The notes beneath the pieces were generated by a model, which was not told the origin of the DNA, searched no databases, and saw only the letters and a list, made by a program, of their open reading frames with translations. Below, one piece after another: positions 55,592 to 64,000 of a stretch of DNA of 64,000 nt (positions are counted from its first letter, which is position 1; each line of letters opens with the position of its first letter). Origin of the DNA: Nocardia sp. CY41. GTDB taxonomy: Bacteria; Actinomycetota; Actinomycetes; Mycobacteriales; Mycobacteriaceae. Made by a program: the position numbers and the translations under genes. Location of the stretch: contig NZ_VUOS01000008.1 in NCBI RefSeq assembly GCF_009829325.1, positions 1 through 64,000 of the forward strand. The letters run 5' to 3'.

Positions 55592-56542
55592 TCAGGTGCT
55601 CATGCCGGATTGCGCTTCGTTCGCGTGAGCGCCGGTCCCTGTGGTGTCAGGGCGTGTGCGCCGCGCACGCCGGGCTCGTAGCAGGGCGTCGGCGGTGAAT
55701 ATCGCCAACGCCGCCCAGATGAGGGCGAATCCGGCCCAACGCGAGGCGGGCATCGGCTCGTGCGCGACCGCGACGCCCCAGGCCATCTGGAGCGCGGGGG
55801 TGAGGTATTGCAGCAGGCCCATGGTGGACAACGCGACGCGCTGGGCCGCGACGGCGAACAGTAGGAGCGGAACCAGGGTGACCGGTCCGGTCGCCACCAT
55901 CAGGGCGGTATGCGCTGCGCCGGAGGCGAATTCGCTGTGTCCGGCGAGCGCGAGAGCGATCGCGAACGCCAGCGCGAAGGGTGCGGCGACGACGCCCTCG
56001 GCGGCGATGCCGCGCAGCGCGTCCAGCGGGATCACCTTCTTCACCAGGCCGTAGGTGGCGAAGGAGCAGGCCAGGGCGAGGGCGATGATCGGTGGTCTGC
56101 CGTAGTCGACCGTGAGCACGGCCACCGCGGCCGCGCCGAGTCCGAGGGCGGCCCATTGGGCGCCGGTCAGCCGTTCGCGAAAGAGCACCACACCGAACGC
56201 CACGGTGACCAGCGGGTTGATGAAATATCCGAGCGCGCATTCCACGACGTGGCCCGAGGTGACCCCGTAGACGTACACGCCCCAGTTGAGCGCGATCGCG
56301 GCGGAGGCGACGGCCGCCAGACGCCAGACGCGGGCGCCGATGCCGCGCAACTCGCGGATCCGCCCGCTCACGGCGAGCACCGCGAACACGACGACCAGTG
56401 TCCAGATGATCCGCTGCGCGACCACTTCACCCGGACTGGCGAAGGCCAGCAATCCGAAGAACGCGGGGAACAGTCCCCACAAGAAGTACGCGCTCGCTCC
56501 GAACGCTACACCGGGGATGGACCTGCTTCGCCGCACGATCAC
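55592..56542 (-). CDS. rarD: EamA-family transporter RarD
   Basis: A 316-residue protein with ten membrane spans in two EamA repeats. The first begins GVAFGASAYFLWGLFPAFF, the family signature. Others are NWGVYVYGVTSGHVVECALGYF and LLQYLTPALQMAWGVAV. RarD proteins are drug/metabolite exporters or importers of unknown substrate. A -10 TACGTT on the minus strand (56549-56544) lies 7 bases before an in-frame GTG at 56536, so the true start may be two codons later than the GTG at 56542. Confidence 0.88.
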   Translation of the reverse strand: MIVRRSRSIPGVAFGASAYFLWGLFPAFFGLLAFASPGEVVAQRIIWTLVVVFAVLAVSGRIRELRGIGARVWRLAAVASAAIALNWGVYVYGVTSGHVVECALGYFINPLVTVAFGVVLFRERLTGAQWAALGLGAAAVAVLTVDYGRPPIIALALACSFATYGLVKKVIPLDALRGIAAEGVVAAPFALAFAIALALAGHSEFASGAAHTALMVATGPVTLVPLLLFAVAAQRVALSTMGLLQYLTPALQMAWGVAVAHEPMPASRWAGFALIWAALAIFTADALLRARRARRTRPDTTGTGAHANEAQSGMST

Positions 56543-56543
56543 G

Positions 56544-56564
56544 AACGTAGTTGTCCCGTAGCCT
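56544..56564. promoter_or_regulatory. Compact divergent promoter pair for rarD and ctpE
   Basis: TACGTT on the minus strand (56549-56544) serves rarD, and TAGCCT on the plus strand (56559-56564) ends 7 bases before the ctpE ATG. Start codons are only 29 bp apart, so both transcripts are probably leaderless and the two polymerases would compete. Confidence 0.55.
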
Positions 56565-56571
56565 TGCGGTC

Positions 56572-58995
56572 ATGTCGATTACCGTGCAGGCGTCCGGCGC
56601 CACCGGACTGACCGCGGCCGAAGTCGAGCAACGCCGCCGCGACGGTCTGACCAACGACGTCCCGGATCGGGCGAGCCGCTCGGTCCGCGACATCGTGCGC
56701 GCGAACGTCTTCACCCGGATCAACGCCATCCTCGGTGTCCTCTTCGTGCTGGTGCTGGCCACCGGATCGATCATCGACGGCATGTTCGGCCTGCTGATCG
56801 TCGCCAACAGCGCGGTCGGCATCATCCAGGAGATCCGCGCCAAACGCACCCTGGACCAGCTGGCCATCGTCAGCCAGGCCAAGCCGACCGTCCGCCGGGA
56901 CGGCACGGCCGTCGAGGTGGCGCCGCACGAGGTGGTGCTCGACGACCTGATCGAACTCGGTCCGGGCGACCAGATCGTGGTGGACGGCACGGTCGAGGAG
57001 TCCGCGCAGCTCGAGGTGGACGAGTCGTTGCTCACCGGTGAGGCCGATCCGATCGACAAGGCCGCAGGCGCCACGGTGATGTCGGGTAGCTACGTGGTGT
57101 CCGGGTCGGGTGCGTACCGGGCGACGAAGGTGGGCCGCGACGCCTACGCCGCGCGGCTGGCCGAGGAGGCGAGCAAGTTCACTCTTGTGCACTCCGAGCT
57201 GCGCAGCGGCATCGACAAGATCTTGAAGTTCATCACCTACCTGCTGATCCCCGCCGGCTTGCTGAGCATCTACAACCAGTTGGTCTCCAGCGGGGAGTCG
57301 TGGCGGCCCGCCGTCACCGGCATGGTCGCCGCGCTGGTGCCGATGGTGCCCGAGGGACTGGTGCTGATGACGTCGATCGCGTTCGCGGTCGGCGTGGTGC
57401 GGCTGGGCAGGCGTCAGTGCCTGGTGCAGGAGCTGCCCGCGATCGAGGGGCTGGCCCGGGTGGACGTGGTGTGCGCGGACAAGACCGGCACGCTGACCGA
57501 GAACGGCATGCGCTTGTCGGACCTGAAGACACTGGCCACCTTCGACGACACCGAAGTGCGCACCGCGCTGGCCGCGCTGGCCGCCGACGATCCGCGACCG
57601 AACGCGAGCGTGCAAGCGATCGCCGAGGCCCTGCCGGACGGCCCCGGCTGGCAGCGCACCGCCGTCGCGCCGTTCTCCTCGGCCAAGAAGTGGAGCGGCT
57701 GCTCCTACGGCGAGCACGGCGACTGGCTGCTCGGCGCGCCGGACGTGCTGCTCGACCCGGGCTCCGCGGACGCGCGGGTCGCCGAGGAGCTCGGCGCCTC
57801 CGGTCTGCGCGTGCTGTTGCTGGCGCGTGGTGACCGTCCGGTGGACGCGGCGGACGCTCCCGGCGTGGTCCGGCCCGCCGCGTTGGTGGTGCTGGAGCAG
57901 AAGGTGCGGCCCGACGCTCGCGACACACTCGACTACTTCGCGAGCCAACATGTGGCGATCAAGGTGATCTCCGGCGACAACGCCGTCTCGGTCGGTGCGG
58001 TGGCGTCCTCGCTGGATCTGCCGGGCGGCGAGCACCCGATCGACGCGCGGAAGCTGCCGGGGGACCGCGACGGACTGGCCGACGTGCTGGACGGCAACAC
58101 CACCTTCGGCCGGGTCCGCCCGGACCAGAAGCGCGCCATGGTGGCGGCGCTGCAGTCGCGCGGGCACACCGTGGCGATGACCGGCGACGGAGTCAACGAC
58201 GTGCTCGCGTTGAAGGACTCGGATATCGGCGTGGCGATGGGCTCGGGTAGCCCCGCGACCAGGGCGGTGGCGCAGATCGTTCTGCTGGACAACAAGTTCG
58301 CCACGCTGCCGTATGTGGTCGGCGAGGGGCGCCGGGTGATCGGCAACATCGAGCGCGTCTCGAATCTGTTCCTCACCAAGACCGTGTATTCCGTCCTGCT
58401 CGCCTTCTTGGTCGGCGTCGCCGGAGTCGGTTCCCAGATCTTCGGCTACGAGCCCATCGGGTATCCGTTCCTGCCGCGCCACGTCACGATCGCGGCCTGG
58501 TTCACCATCGGCATCCCGGCGTTCATCCTCTCGCTCGCGCCCAACAACGAGCGGGCCCGCACGGGCTTCGTCGGGCGCGTGATGCGGTTGGCCATCCCGT
58601 CGGGCGTGGTGATCGGCGCGGCTACCTTCGTCGCGTATCTGATCGCCTACGCGGGGCCGGATGCCACCGAGGAGCAGAAGATCCAGGCGGGCACCACCGC
58701 GCTCATCACGCTGATCATGATCGCGGTGTGGGTGCTGGCCATCGTCGCGCGGCCGTACGTCTGGTGGAAAGTCGTGCTGATCGCGGTGTCGGTGGCGGCG
58801 TACGTCTTCTTGTTCAGCGTGCCGTTCACCCGGGAGTTCTTCAAACTCGATCCCTCCGACCTCGCGCTCACCGGCGCGGCGGTGGCCTGCGGCGTGGTGG
58901 GCATCGTGCTGGTCGAGGCCGCGTGGTGGGTGAGTGCGGGGCTGCTCGGCGACGAGCGGCAACTGCTGCCGAGCTCGCCCGGCGGGGCCGCCTGA
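56572..58995 (+). CDS. ctpE: P-type cation-transporting ATPase, CtpE type (probable calcium uptake)
   Basis: An 807-residue P-type ATPase. The phosphorylation site is [11 protein letters not shown] and the hinge is [18 protein letters not shown]. The dephosphorylation motif is LLTGEADP, in place of TGES, and the ion-binding span carries [12 protein letters not shown]. Unlike CtpF-type pumps, the N-terminal domain is short. The pattern fits mycobacterial CtpE (Rv0908), reported as a calcium importer. Six to ten spans are visible, four at the C-terminus. Divergent from rarD. Confidence 0.9.
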   Translation: MSITVQASGATGLTAAEVEQRRRDGLTNDVPDRASRSVRDIVRANVFTRINAILGVLFVLVLATGSIIDGMFGLLIVANSAVGIIQEIRAKRTLDQLAIVSQAKPTVRRDGTAVEVAPHEVVLDDLIELGPGDQIVVDGTVEESAQLEVDESLLTGEADPIDKAAGATVMSGSYVVSGSGAYRATKVGRDAYAARLAEEASKFTLVHSELRSGIDKILKFITYLLIPAGLLSIYNQLVSSGESWRPAVTGMVAALVPMVPEGLVLMTSIAFAVGVVRLGRRQCLVQELPAIEGLARVDVVCADKTGTLTENGMRLSDLKTLATFDDTEVRTALAALAADDPRPNASVQAIAEALPDGPGWQRTAVAPFSSAKKWSGCSYGEHGDWLLGAPDVLLDPGSADARVAEELGASGLRVLLLARGDRPVDAADAPGVVRPAALVVLEQKVRPDARDTLDYFASQHVAIKVISGDNAVSVGAVASSLDLPGGEHPIDARKLPGDRDGLADVLDGNTTFGRVRPDQKRAMVAALQSRGHTVAMTGDGVNDVLALKDSDIGVAMGSGSPATRAVAQIVLLDNKFATLPYVVGEGRRVIGNIERVSNLFLTKTVYSVLLAFLVGVAGVGSQIFGYEPIGYPFLPRHVTIAAWFTIGIPAFILSLAPNNERARTGFVGRVMRLAIPSGVVIGAATFVAYLIAYAGPDATEEQKIQAGTTALITLIMIAVWVLAIVARPYVWWKVVLIAVSVAAYVFLFSVPFTREFFKLDPSDLALTGAAVACGVVGIVLVEAAWWVSAGLLGDERQLLPSSPGGAA

Positions 58996-59076
58996 CAGAC
59001 TGGACGCCTGACTCGCCGCGCCACGAGAAGCCTTGTGCGAAGCGGGCATTCAGAGTTGGAGTACCTTCTGGAGATT

Positions 59077-59895
59077 ATGGAGGTACTGCTGCACCAGATC
59101 GACGCGTTCACCGACGCACCGTTCTCGGGCAACCCGGCCGCGGTGATGCCGCTCCCGTCGTGGCTGCCGGATGCGTTGCTGCAACAGCTGGCCGAGGAGA
59201 ACAACCTCGCCGAAACCGCGTTCTACACCTCGCGGTTACCTCCCGAGGCGGGCGTGCCGCCGGGCGAATGGCCCGCCTTCCACCTGCGGTGGTTCACGCC
59301 GAAGGTGGAGGTGGCGCTGTGCGGGCACGCCACCCTGGCCAGCGCCGCGCAGATCCTGGTCGACATGCATCCCGGCGAGGACCGGGTGAGCTTCTACACG
59401 CGCAGCGGCTGGCTGCACGTCGACCGCACCGACGACGACGAGTTCGTGCTCGACCTGCCGGTCGTGCCGAGCATTCCGGTGCGGCCCGATCCGGCGCTCG
59501 TCGCGGCGCTGGGCGTGCGTCCGGTGCGCGCGTATTCCGGCACCGACGAGGTGATCGTCGTGGCGACCGAACAAGAGGTGCGCGATGCCGCGCCGGTGCT
59601 GTCGGCGTTCCCCGCGCTGCCGCGCGCCGCGATCGTCACCGCGCCCGGCGACTCGGTCGATTTCGTCTCCCGGTTCTTCGGCCCTGGCGTGGGTGTCCCG
59701 GAGGACCCGGTGACCGGATCCGCACACGCGCAGCTGGTTCCGCTGTGGAGCGAGCGGCTCGGGCGCACCGAACTGCGGGCCCGGCAGCTCTCGCGCCGGG
59801 GCGGCAGCCTGCGCTGCGAACTGGCGGGCGAGCGGGTGCTGCTGTTCGGACGGTGCCGCCGCTACCTCGACGGCGTCGTCACCTTGCCGGACTGA
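59077..59895 (+). CDS. PhzF-family isomerase-like protein
   Basis: A 272-residue protein with the diaminopimelate-epimerase-like PhzF fold. It begins LHQIDAFTDAPFSGNPAAV, the conserved start. The catalytic Glu is in ENNLAETAFY, and ALCGHATLASA and the second-half EDPVTGSAHAQLVPLW are family hallmarks. No phenazine genes are nearby, so the substrate is unknown; such proteins are widespread outside phenazine pathways. The ATG at 59077 has GGAG a few bases upstream. It follows ctpE by 81 bp. Confidence 0.9.
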   Translation: MEVLLHQIDAFTDAPFSGNPAAVMPLPSWLPDALLQQLAEENNLAETAFYTSRLPPEAGVPPGEWPAFHLRWFTPKVEVALCGHATLASAAQILVDMHPGEDRVSFYTRSGWLHVDRTDDDEFVLDLPVVPSIPVRPDPALVAALGVRPVRAYSGTDEVIVVATEQEVRDAAPVLSAFPALPRAAIVTAPGDSVDFVSRFFGPGVGVPEDPVTGSAHAQLVPLWSERLGRTELRARQLSRRGGSLRCELAGERVLLFGRCRRYLDGVVTLPD

Positions 59896-59905
59896 GCGCC
59901 CGCGC

Positions 59906-60571
59906 TCACGGCTGCGGGACCGGTCCGTCGTCGGGGCCGGGTGCGACGACGGACCGGTACTCGGGCAGCAGCGGGGCCACCGCGAAGCTGCCCGCCACCG
60001 CGTCGGCGGGCAGCGCCTGGACCGCGCGGATGCCATTGCGCCCGGCCAGTTCCCGCAACCGCGCCGGGGAGCCGCGGACGACGAGCCCGACGACACAGCC
60101 GCAACCGCCCCGCAGCCGGGCGGCGGAGAACGCGACCACCCCAGCGGCGCGATCATCGGCGGGGCGGGGGAGCAGCCAGGCCGCGTCGCGCGCCGAATCC
60201 ACCGCCGCGGCAACGCCTTCCGGGACGGGCACGGCGACCAGCGGCGTCTGCACGCGGTCGATCGGCACCCGGTAGAGCACCTGGGCGACGCGCAGGCCCT
60301 CGCTGTGCGCGGGGATCCGGCCGGGAACGAGGGGTTCGGTGAACGACACCAGCGCCCAGCGCGGTTCGTCACCGCCCGCGTTCAGCGAAGCGCGCGATCG
60401 GGCGAGGTAGTCCGCGACCTGCTCACCCTGATCGGGCCCCAGCCGGTCGGTGGACACCGCGGGGCGATACGGCGGCTGCAGCGCGCCGAGCGCATAGATC
60501 AGCACGATCAGCGCGAGCGCCGCCGCACCCAGGACGATCGCGCGCCACGGCGGCACCCGGCGGTCAGGCAT
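59906..60571 (-). CDS. Single-span membrane protein of unknown function
   Basis: A 221-residue protein with one N-terminal membrane span ([21 protein letters not shown]) and an extracytoplasmic domain. Within it are [23 protein letters not shown] and a CGC pair ([11 protein letters not shown]). The ATG lies 8 bases inside the end of rluD, so the two are coupled. The type II topology puts the domain outside. No family is recognised; it ends 10 bp from the convergent phzF stop. Confidence 0.7.
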   Translation of the reverse strand: MPDRRVPPWRAIVLGAAALALIVLIYALGALQPPYRPAVSTDRLGPDQGEQVADYLARSRASLNAGGDEPRWALVSFTEPLVPGRIPAHSEGLRVAQVLYRVPIDRVQTPLVAVPVPEGVAAAVDSARDAAWLLPRPADDRAAGVVAFSAARLRGGCGCVVGLVVRGSPARLRELAGRNGIRAVQALPADAVAGSFAVAPLLPEYRSVVAPGPDDGPVPQP

Positions 60572-61490
60572 CGCGCAGGACGTCCAGCGCGTGTCTCAGG
60601 TCATCGGGGTACTCGCTGGTGATCTCCAGATAGCGGCCGTCGGCGGGATGCTGGAAGCCCAGCGACCGGGCGTGCAGCCATTGGCGTTGCAGCCCGAGCC
60701 GCTCGGCCAGGCGCGGGTCGGCGCCGTAGGTGAGATCACCGCAGCACGGGTGGCGGATCGCGGAGAAATGCACCCGGATCTGGTGGGTGCGGCCGGTCTC
60801 CAGGTGGATGTCGAGCAGGCTGGCCGCGTGGAACGCCTCGACGGTGTCGTAGTGGGTGACGCTGGGCCGTCCGTCGGCGGTGACGGCGAACTTCCAGTCG
60901 TTGCCGCGGGCCCGGCCGATCGGGGCGTCGATGGTGCCGCTGCTCGGATCCGGGTGTCCCTGCACCAGGGCGTGATACCGCTTGTCGACGGTGCGCTGCT
61001 TGAACGCGCGCTTGAGCACCGTATACGCGTGCTCGGACTGCGCGACCACCATCACTCCGGAGGTGCCGACGTCCAGGCGGTGCACGATGCCCTGCCGTTC
61101 GTGGGCCCCCGAGGTGGAGATGCGGTATCCGGCCGCGGCGAGGCCGCCCACGACGGTAGGTCCGGTCCAGCCGACACCGGTGTGCGCGGCCACGCCGACC
61201 GGCTTGTCCACCGCGACGATGTCGTCGTCGGCGTAGAGGATCTTCATGCCCTCCACCGGTTCGGCCTCGATGGTCAGTTCGCGCTTGGGCTCCGGGAAGA
61301 TCACCTCGAGCCACGCCCCGGCGGTCAGCCGGTCGGACTTGCCCGCCGCGATGCCGTCGAGCTGCACCGAACCCTCCTCGGCGAGTGCGGCCACCGCGGT
61401 GCGGGACAGGCCGAGCAGCCGGGCCAGGCCCGCGTCGACGCGCATGCCGTCGAGCCCGTCGGGGACGGGCATGGTCCTGGTCTCCCTCAT
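60564..61490 (-). CDS. rluD: RluD/RluA-family pseudouridine synthase
   Basis: A 308-residue RNA pseudouridine synthase. An N-terminal S4-like domain ([19 protein letters not shown]) precedes the catalytic domain. The catalytic Asp is in [18 protein letters not shown], and [21 protein letters not shown] is also conserved. It most likely modifies helix 69 of 23S rRNA. The ATG overlaps the lspA stop (ATGA), the same lspA-rluD pairing as Rv1539-Rv1540. Confidence 0.92.
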   Translation of the reverse strand: MRETRTMPVPDGLDGMRVDAGLARLLGLSRTAVAALAEEGSVQLDGIAAGKSDRLTAGAWLEVIFPEPKRELTIEAEPVEGMKILYADDDIVAVDKPVGVAAHTGVGWTGPTVVGGLAAAGYRISTSGAHERQGIVHRLDVGTSGVMVVAQSEHAYTVLKRAFKQRTVDKRYHALVQGHPDPSSGTIDAPIGRARGNDWKFAVTADGRPSVTHYDTVEAFHAASLLDIHLETGRTHQIRVHFSAIRHPCCGDLTYGADPRLAERLGLQRQWLHARSLGFQHPADGRYLEITSEYPDDLRHALDVLRDA

Positions 61491-62083
61491 GCCGCGCTGC
61501 CCTCGCTCGCGCCGCCGGTCTTGCCGTGGCCCACCCGGGTGCCGTTCGGTTCGAAGCCGAACACGGTGAGCACCACGAGCAGGACCGCGCCGCACACGAT
61601 GGCGGAGTCCGCCACGTTGAACACCGGCCACCAGCCGACCGCCACGAAGTCCACCACGTGTCCCTGCAGCGGGCCGGGCGCGCGGAACAGCCGGTCCACC
61701 AGGTTGCCCAGCGCCCCGCCGAGCACCATGCCCAGTCCGATCGCCCACCACAGAGAGCGCAGGGTGCGGCCGATGCGCACCACGCCGATGACGACGGCGG
61801 CGGCGACCAGGGTCAGCAACCAGGTCATGCCGGTGGCCATGGAGAACGCCGCGCCCGGGTTGCGCACCAGGCTCAGGCGCGCGAAGTCGCCGACGATGGA
61901 TACCGGCTCGCCCGGTGTCAGTTTCGCCACCGCGATGGTCTTGGTGAGCAGATCCAGTCCGAACACCACCGCGGCGAGGACGAGCAGCGCCCGCAGGCGC
62001 TGGGGGGGAGCCGACGTGGTCGTCGGATCGGCGGTGTTCGCTGGGTTTTCCTCGGGCGGCCGGTCGTCACTCACACCGACCAT
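61487..62083 (-). CDS. lspA: Lipoprotein signal peptidase LspA
   Basis: A 198-residue type II signal peptidase that cleaves prolipoproteins ahead of the lipidated Cys. Four membrane spans are visible. The two catalytic Asp residues sit in [11 protein letters not shown] and [29 protein letters not shown] is also conserved. A Pro-rich cytoplasmic N-terminus of about 30 residues precedes the first span. The ATG at 62083 is my choice; a GTG three codons later is possible. Several lipoproteins made nearby are its likely substrates. Confidence 0.92.
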   Translation of the reverse strand: MVGVSDDRPPEENPANTADPTTTSAPPQRLRALLVLAAVVFGLDLLTKTIAVAKLTPGEPVSIVGDFARLSLVRNPGAAFSMATGMTWLLTLVAAAVVIGVVRIGRTLRSLWWAIGLGMVLGGALGNLVDRLFRAPGPLQGHVVDFVAVGWWPVFNVADSAIVCGAVLLVVLTVFGFEPNGTRVGHGKTGGASEGSAA

Positions 62084-62203
62084 CATCTCTCGAGCGGAAT
62101 CGGGCCCGGTGCGCGCGTCCGATTGCCGCGCCCGGCGCACGTGCTTCGCGGGCACGCCGAGGGGCACGGCCGGACATCCCAGCTGACACTCAGGAAGCGG
62201 TCG

Positions 62204-62209
62204 TACCCT
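62204..62209 (+). promoter_or_regulatory. -10 element of a leaderless lipoprotein-gene promoter
   Basis: TACCCT ends 7 bases before the in-frame GTG at 62217, which favours that start over the ATG at 62211. CTGACA (62183-62188) is a -35-like hexamer at a short 15-bp spacing. Confidence 0.5.
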
Positions 62210-62216
62210 GATGCTC

Positions 62217-63182
62217 GTGACGGTGTTGTCTTCCCCCCGCCTTCATCGGAGCGCCGGCTTCGCACGGAGCGCGCGCTCGGGTGTGCTGCTCATGGTGCTC
62301 GCGCTCGGGCTCTCGGCTTTCGGCGTCGGTTGCGGTGACGGCGCCGAGTCGACCGGCGAGGCCGACGGAACCGAGCCGCTCGGCATCGGCAAGGAAGTGA
62401 CCGTGCCGATCGCGGCCGCGGTGGCCACGGTCGAATCGGCCGGCGCGGAGCCCCGCTCGCTGCTGCGGCCGGAGTATCCGGCGGGCACGGTGCAGCGGGT
62501 CACGCTCTACACCGCCCACCGCATCGAGCAGCAGATCGACGAACAACCCGAGCGCGACTTCTCCACCCCTGCGCTGACCATCCCGATGACCGCGCAGACC
62601 ACCGCCGAGGGCATCGACCTGACCCTGGGCACGGTCACCTCGCCGGATCCGACGATGGCCAAAGCGCTCACCAAGATCGGCGGCTCGCACGCCGGTTTCG
62701 ACCTCAGCGATCTGGGCGCGATCACCGCGCTGCGGCTGGAGCCGGCGCCGGACGCGTCCAACACCGCCCGCGCCGCGCTGGAGCAGGCGTTCTACCAGGC
62801 CGTCTACCGGTCGATCGCGTTCCCCGACGAGCCCGTCGGCGAGGGGGCGGTGTGGACGGTGCGCCAAGAGGTGAGCAGCGGCGTCCTGCTCGACCAGGTG
62901 ACCACCGCGACGCTGAGCAAACGCGACGGCGACCGGCTCACCATCGAGCTGCACGTGACCCAGAAGCCCAAGTCACCGGTGTGGCACCTGCCCAACAACG
63001 CGGGGACCCTGGACATCCGGGACTATGTCATGCAGGGCGCGGGCACCATCACGGTGGATCTCGGTCTTCCGCTGCCGGTGGCCGGGTCCATCACCGTCGG
63101 CGGTCACCAGGCCTACCGCGATCCGAACAGCGACAGCACGCTGCAGCAGACGATCGATACGCAGGTGTCGTGGGCCGAGTGA
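62217..63182 (+). CDS. Lipoprotein (DUF6263-like)
   Basis: A 321-residue envelope protein. The signal has an Arg-rich start, the core [16 protein letters not shown] and the lipobox VGC. The mature part has a repeated beta-strand pattern ([17 protein letters not shown] and [20 protein letters not shown]) that resembles DUF6263-type actinobacterial lipoproteins; this assignment is tentative. The GTG start is set by the leaderless -10. Its stop overlaps the start of another lipoprotein gene (GTGA), so the two are co-expressed. Confidence 0.75.
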   Translation: MTVLSSPRLHRSAGFARSARSGVLLMVLALGLSAFGVGCGDGAESTGEADGTEPLGIGKEVTVPIAAAVATVESAGAEPRSLLRPEYPAGTVQRVTLYTAHRIEQQIDEQPERDFSTPALTIPMTAQTTAEGIDLTLGTVTSPDPTMAKALTKIGGSHAGFDLSDLGAITALRLEPAPDASNTARAALEQAFYQAVYRSIAFPDEPVGEGAVWTVRQEVSSGVLLDQVTTATLSKRDGDRLTIELHVTQKPKSPVWHLPNNAGTLDIRDYVMQGAGTITVDLGLPLPVAGSITVGGHQAYRDPNSDSTLQQTIDTQVSWAE

Positions 63183-63895
63183 GCCGGGCCTATGGTCTGC
63201 CGATCGCGGTGGCGTCCGTCGCTGTCGCCGTGGGGTGCGGGTCCTCCGGGTCTGCCGAGGAAGCGCCGGAGCTGCCGCCGCTGGGGCCCGCGGTGACCGC
63301 TGCCCCGGTGATGTCCGCACCCGAAACCGACTCCGGGGTGTTGGCCGCACGGCTGCTCGGTGACGCGGACCTGCCGCCCGGCTTCACCGCCCTGCCGCCG
63401 CGCTCCGATCTCGGGACCACCCCGGCCGGCGCGTCGGCCACGAATCCGGCGGAATGCGCGAAAATCCTCAGTCCGCTCGGCGCGCAATACCCCGGCGCAC
63501 TCGCCCAGGCCTCCACGCAATACGCCGGGCCGAATTTCTCCAGCATCGATATCGATGCGGCGAGTTATCCGCAGGAGGCGCTGGCGGGCGCGTTCTCGGC
63601 TGTGCAGGAGACGCTGCGCCGGTGCACGCGCTATTCCGGGGACGACGCCACCGAGATCGCGGTGGACTACCGGATCGGCGGACTCGCCCAGCCCGCCGCG
63701 GGCGCGGCCGCCACGGCCTTCCAGGTCCGCGCCACCAGCGAGGGGCTCACCCTGGGCTCGTCGGTCGCGCTCGTCCAGGTGGGAAGCACGTTGCTGCAGG
63801 TGGCGGTGACCGCGCCGGAGGCGGTGGACCCCGGTGTGCTCGGCGCGCTCACCGCGGCCCAGGTGCGCCGCCTGCAGGGTGTCGTGGGTCCCTGA
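63179..63895 (+). CDS. Putative lipoprotein of unknown function
   Basis: A 238-residue protein. A signal peptide ends in the lipobox VAVGC at about residue 20. A Pro/Ala linker follows, then a mixed alpha/beta domain with RLLGDADLPPGFTALPP and two internal Cys residues (AECAKIL and RRCTRYS) that could form a disulfide. The pattern is reminiscent of PknH-type extracellular sensor domains of mycobacteria, but I do not assign a family. The GTG overlaps the stop of the upstream lipoprotein gene (GTGA). Confidence 0.7.
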   Translation: MSRAYGLPIAVASVAVAVGCGSSGSAEEAPELPPLGPAVTAAPVMSAPETDSGVLAARLLGDADLPPGFTALPPRSDLGTTPAGASATNPAECAKILSPLGAQYPGALAQASTQYAGPNFSSIDIDAASYPQEALAGAFSAVQETLRRCTRYSGDDATEIAVDYRIGGLAQPAAGAAATAFQVRATSEGLTLGSSVALVQVGSTLLQVAVTAPEAVDPGVLGALTAAQVRRLQGVVGP

Positions 63896-63977
63896 TTTCC
63901 GAAGATCCGGCCAATCGCGCCGGTCGCCGGAATAGGCTCGGCATGGTCCGACACAACGCCTCGACCGGAGGTTTTCC

Positions 63978-64000
63978 ATGTCTGATGTCAAACCCGTTCC
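63978..64000 (+). CDS. Start of a gene cut by the window edge
   Basis: GGAGG lies 6 bases before an ATG that opens MSDVKPV and continues past the window. TAGGCT about 40 bp upstream could be its -10. Nothing can be said about function. Confidence 0.5.

Noticed and set aside
59077..59895. Phenazine biosynthesis cluster suggested by the PhzF-like protein
   Set aside because: No other phenazine gene is nearby, and PhzF-like proteins are common in unrelated settings.
1..64000. tRNA genes, rRNA genes, insertion sequences or prophage
   Set aside because: No cloverleaf-like stretch, transposase, integrase or phage structural gene was recognised on either strand.

Overview
The window is a high-GC actinobacterial chromosome segment, most likely Nocardia or a close mycolic-acid relative. 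The evidence is the Wag31/SepF/YggT division block, an MptA-type lipomannan mannosyltransferase, LppM and MTB12-like lipoproteins, CtpE, the short Nocardia-type ileS T-box leader, and many GTG starts and leaderless promoters. Gene order follows Mycobacterium tuberculosis closely: metF (Rv2172c), idsA2, mptA, lppM, the Rv2170 acetyltransferase, the Rv2169c DUF3040 protein, then mraZ to wag31 and the Rv2144c protein. No rRNA, tRNA, IS element, prophage or CRISPR array was seen.

Layout. 1-922: non-coding decaying repeat array (173-bp unit). 923-6430 (minus): idsA, crtI, mptA and crtB, a carotenoid operon with a lipomannan gene inside it. 6614-7615 (plus): metF. 7794-16569 (minus): a long, tightly overlapping operon headed by a SAM (S-box) riboswitch. 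It holds two truncated amino-acid ABC transporter genes fused by a deletion, then a peptide-type ABC transporter, a small unknown protein, a DUF1684 protein and a luciferase-like flavin monooxygenase. This looks like a methionine-status-controlled organosulfur acquisition module. 17077-17784: a secreted protein. 17810-22915 (minus): GNAT, crtO, cruF, lppM and a GT2 glycosyltransferase, a second carotenoid block likely making glycosylated ketocarotenoids. 23086-24093: a HEPN protein and a DUF3040 membrane protein.

24412-45726 (plus): the complete division and cell-wall cluster mraZ-rsmH-ftsL-ftsI-murE-murF-mraY-murD-ftsW-murG-murC-ftsQ-ftsZ-yfiH-yggS-sepF-yggT-wag31. A three-copy MraZ operator precedes it. 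Junctions use ATGA/GTGA overlaps, and at three of them (rsmH/ftsL, murD/ftsW, yfiH/yggS) a small Arg-rich ORF is inserted so that it overlaps both neighbours. The yfiH/yggS one is three tandem 75-bp palindromic repeats and resembles mycobacterial MIRU elements.

45804-64000: a small membrane protein, T-box-controlled ileS, a CRP-like site before a secreted NlpC/P60 hydrolase, galU (minus), dinB, an MTB12-like lipoprotein, a thioesterase, a VapBC-type toxin-antitoxin pair with a symmetric operator, rarD and ctpE diverging across 29 bp, phzF, an lspA-rluD-membrane protein operon (minus), two overlapping lipoprotein genes, and the first codons of a further gene at the edge.
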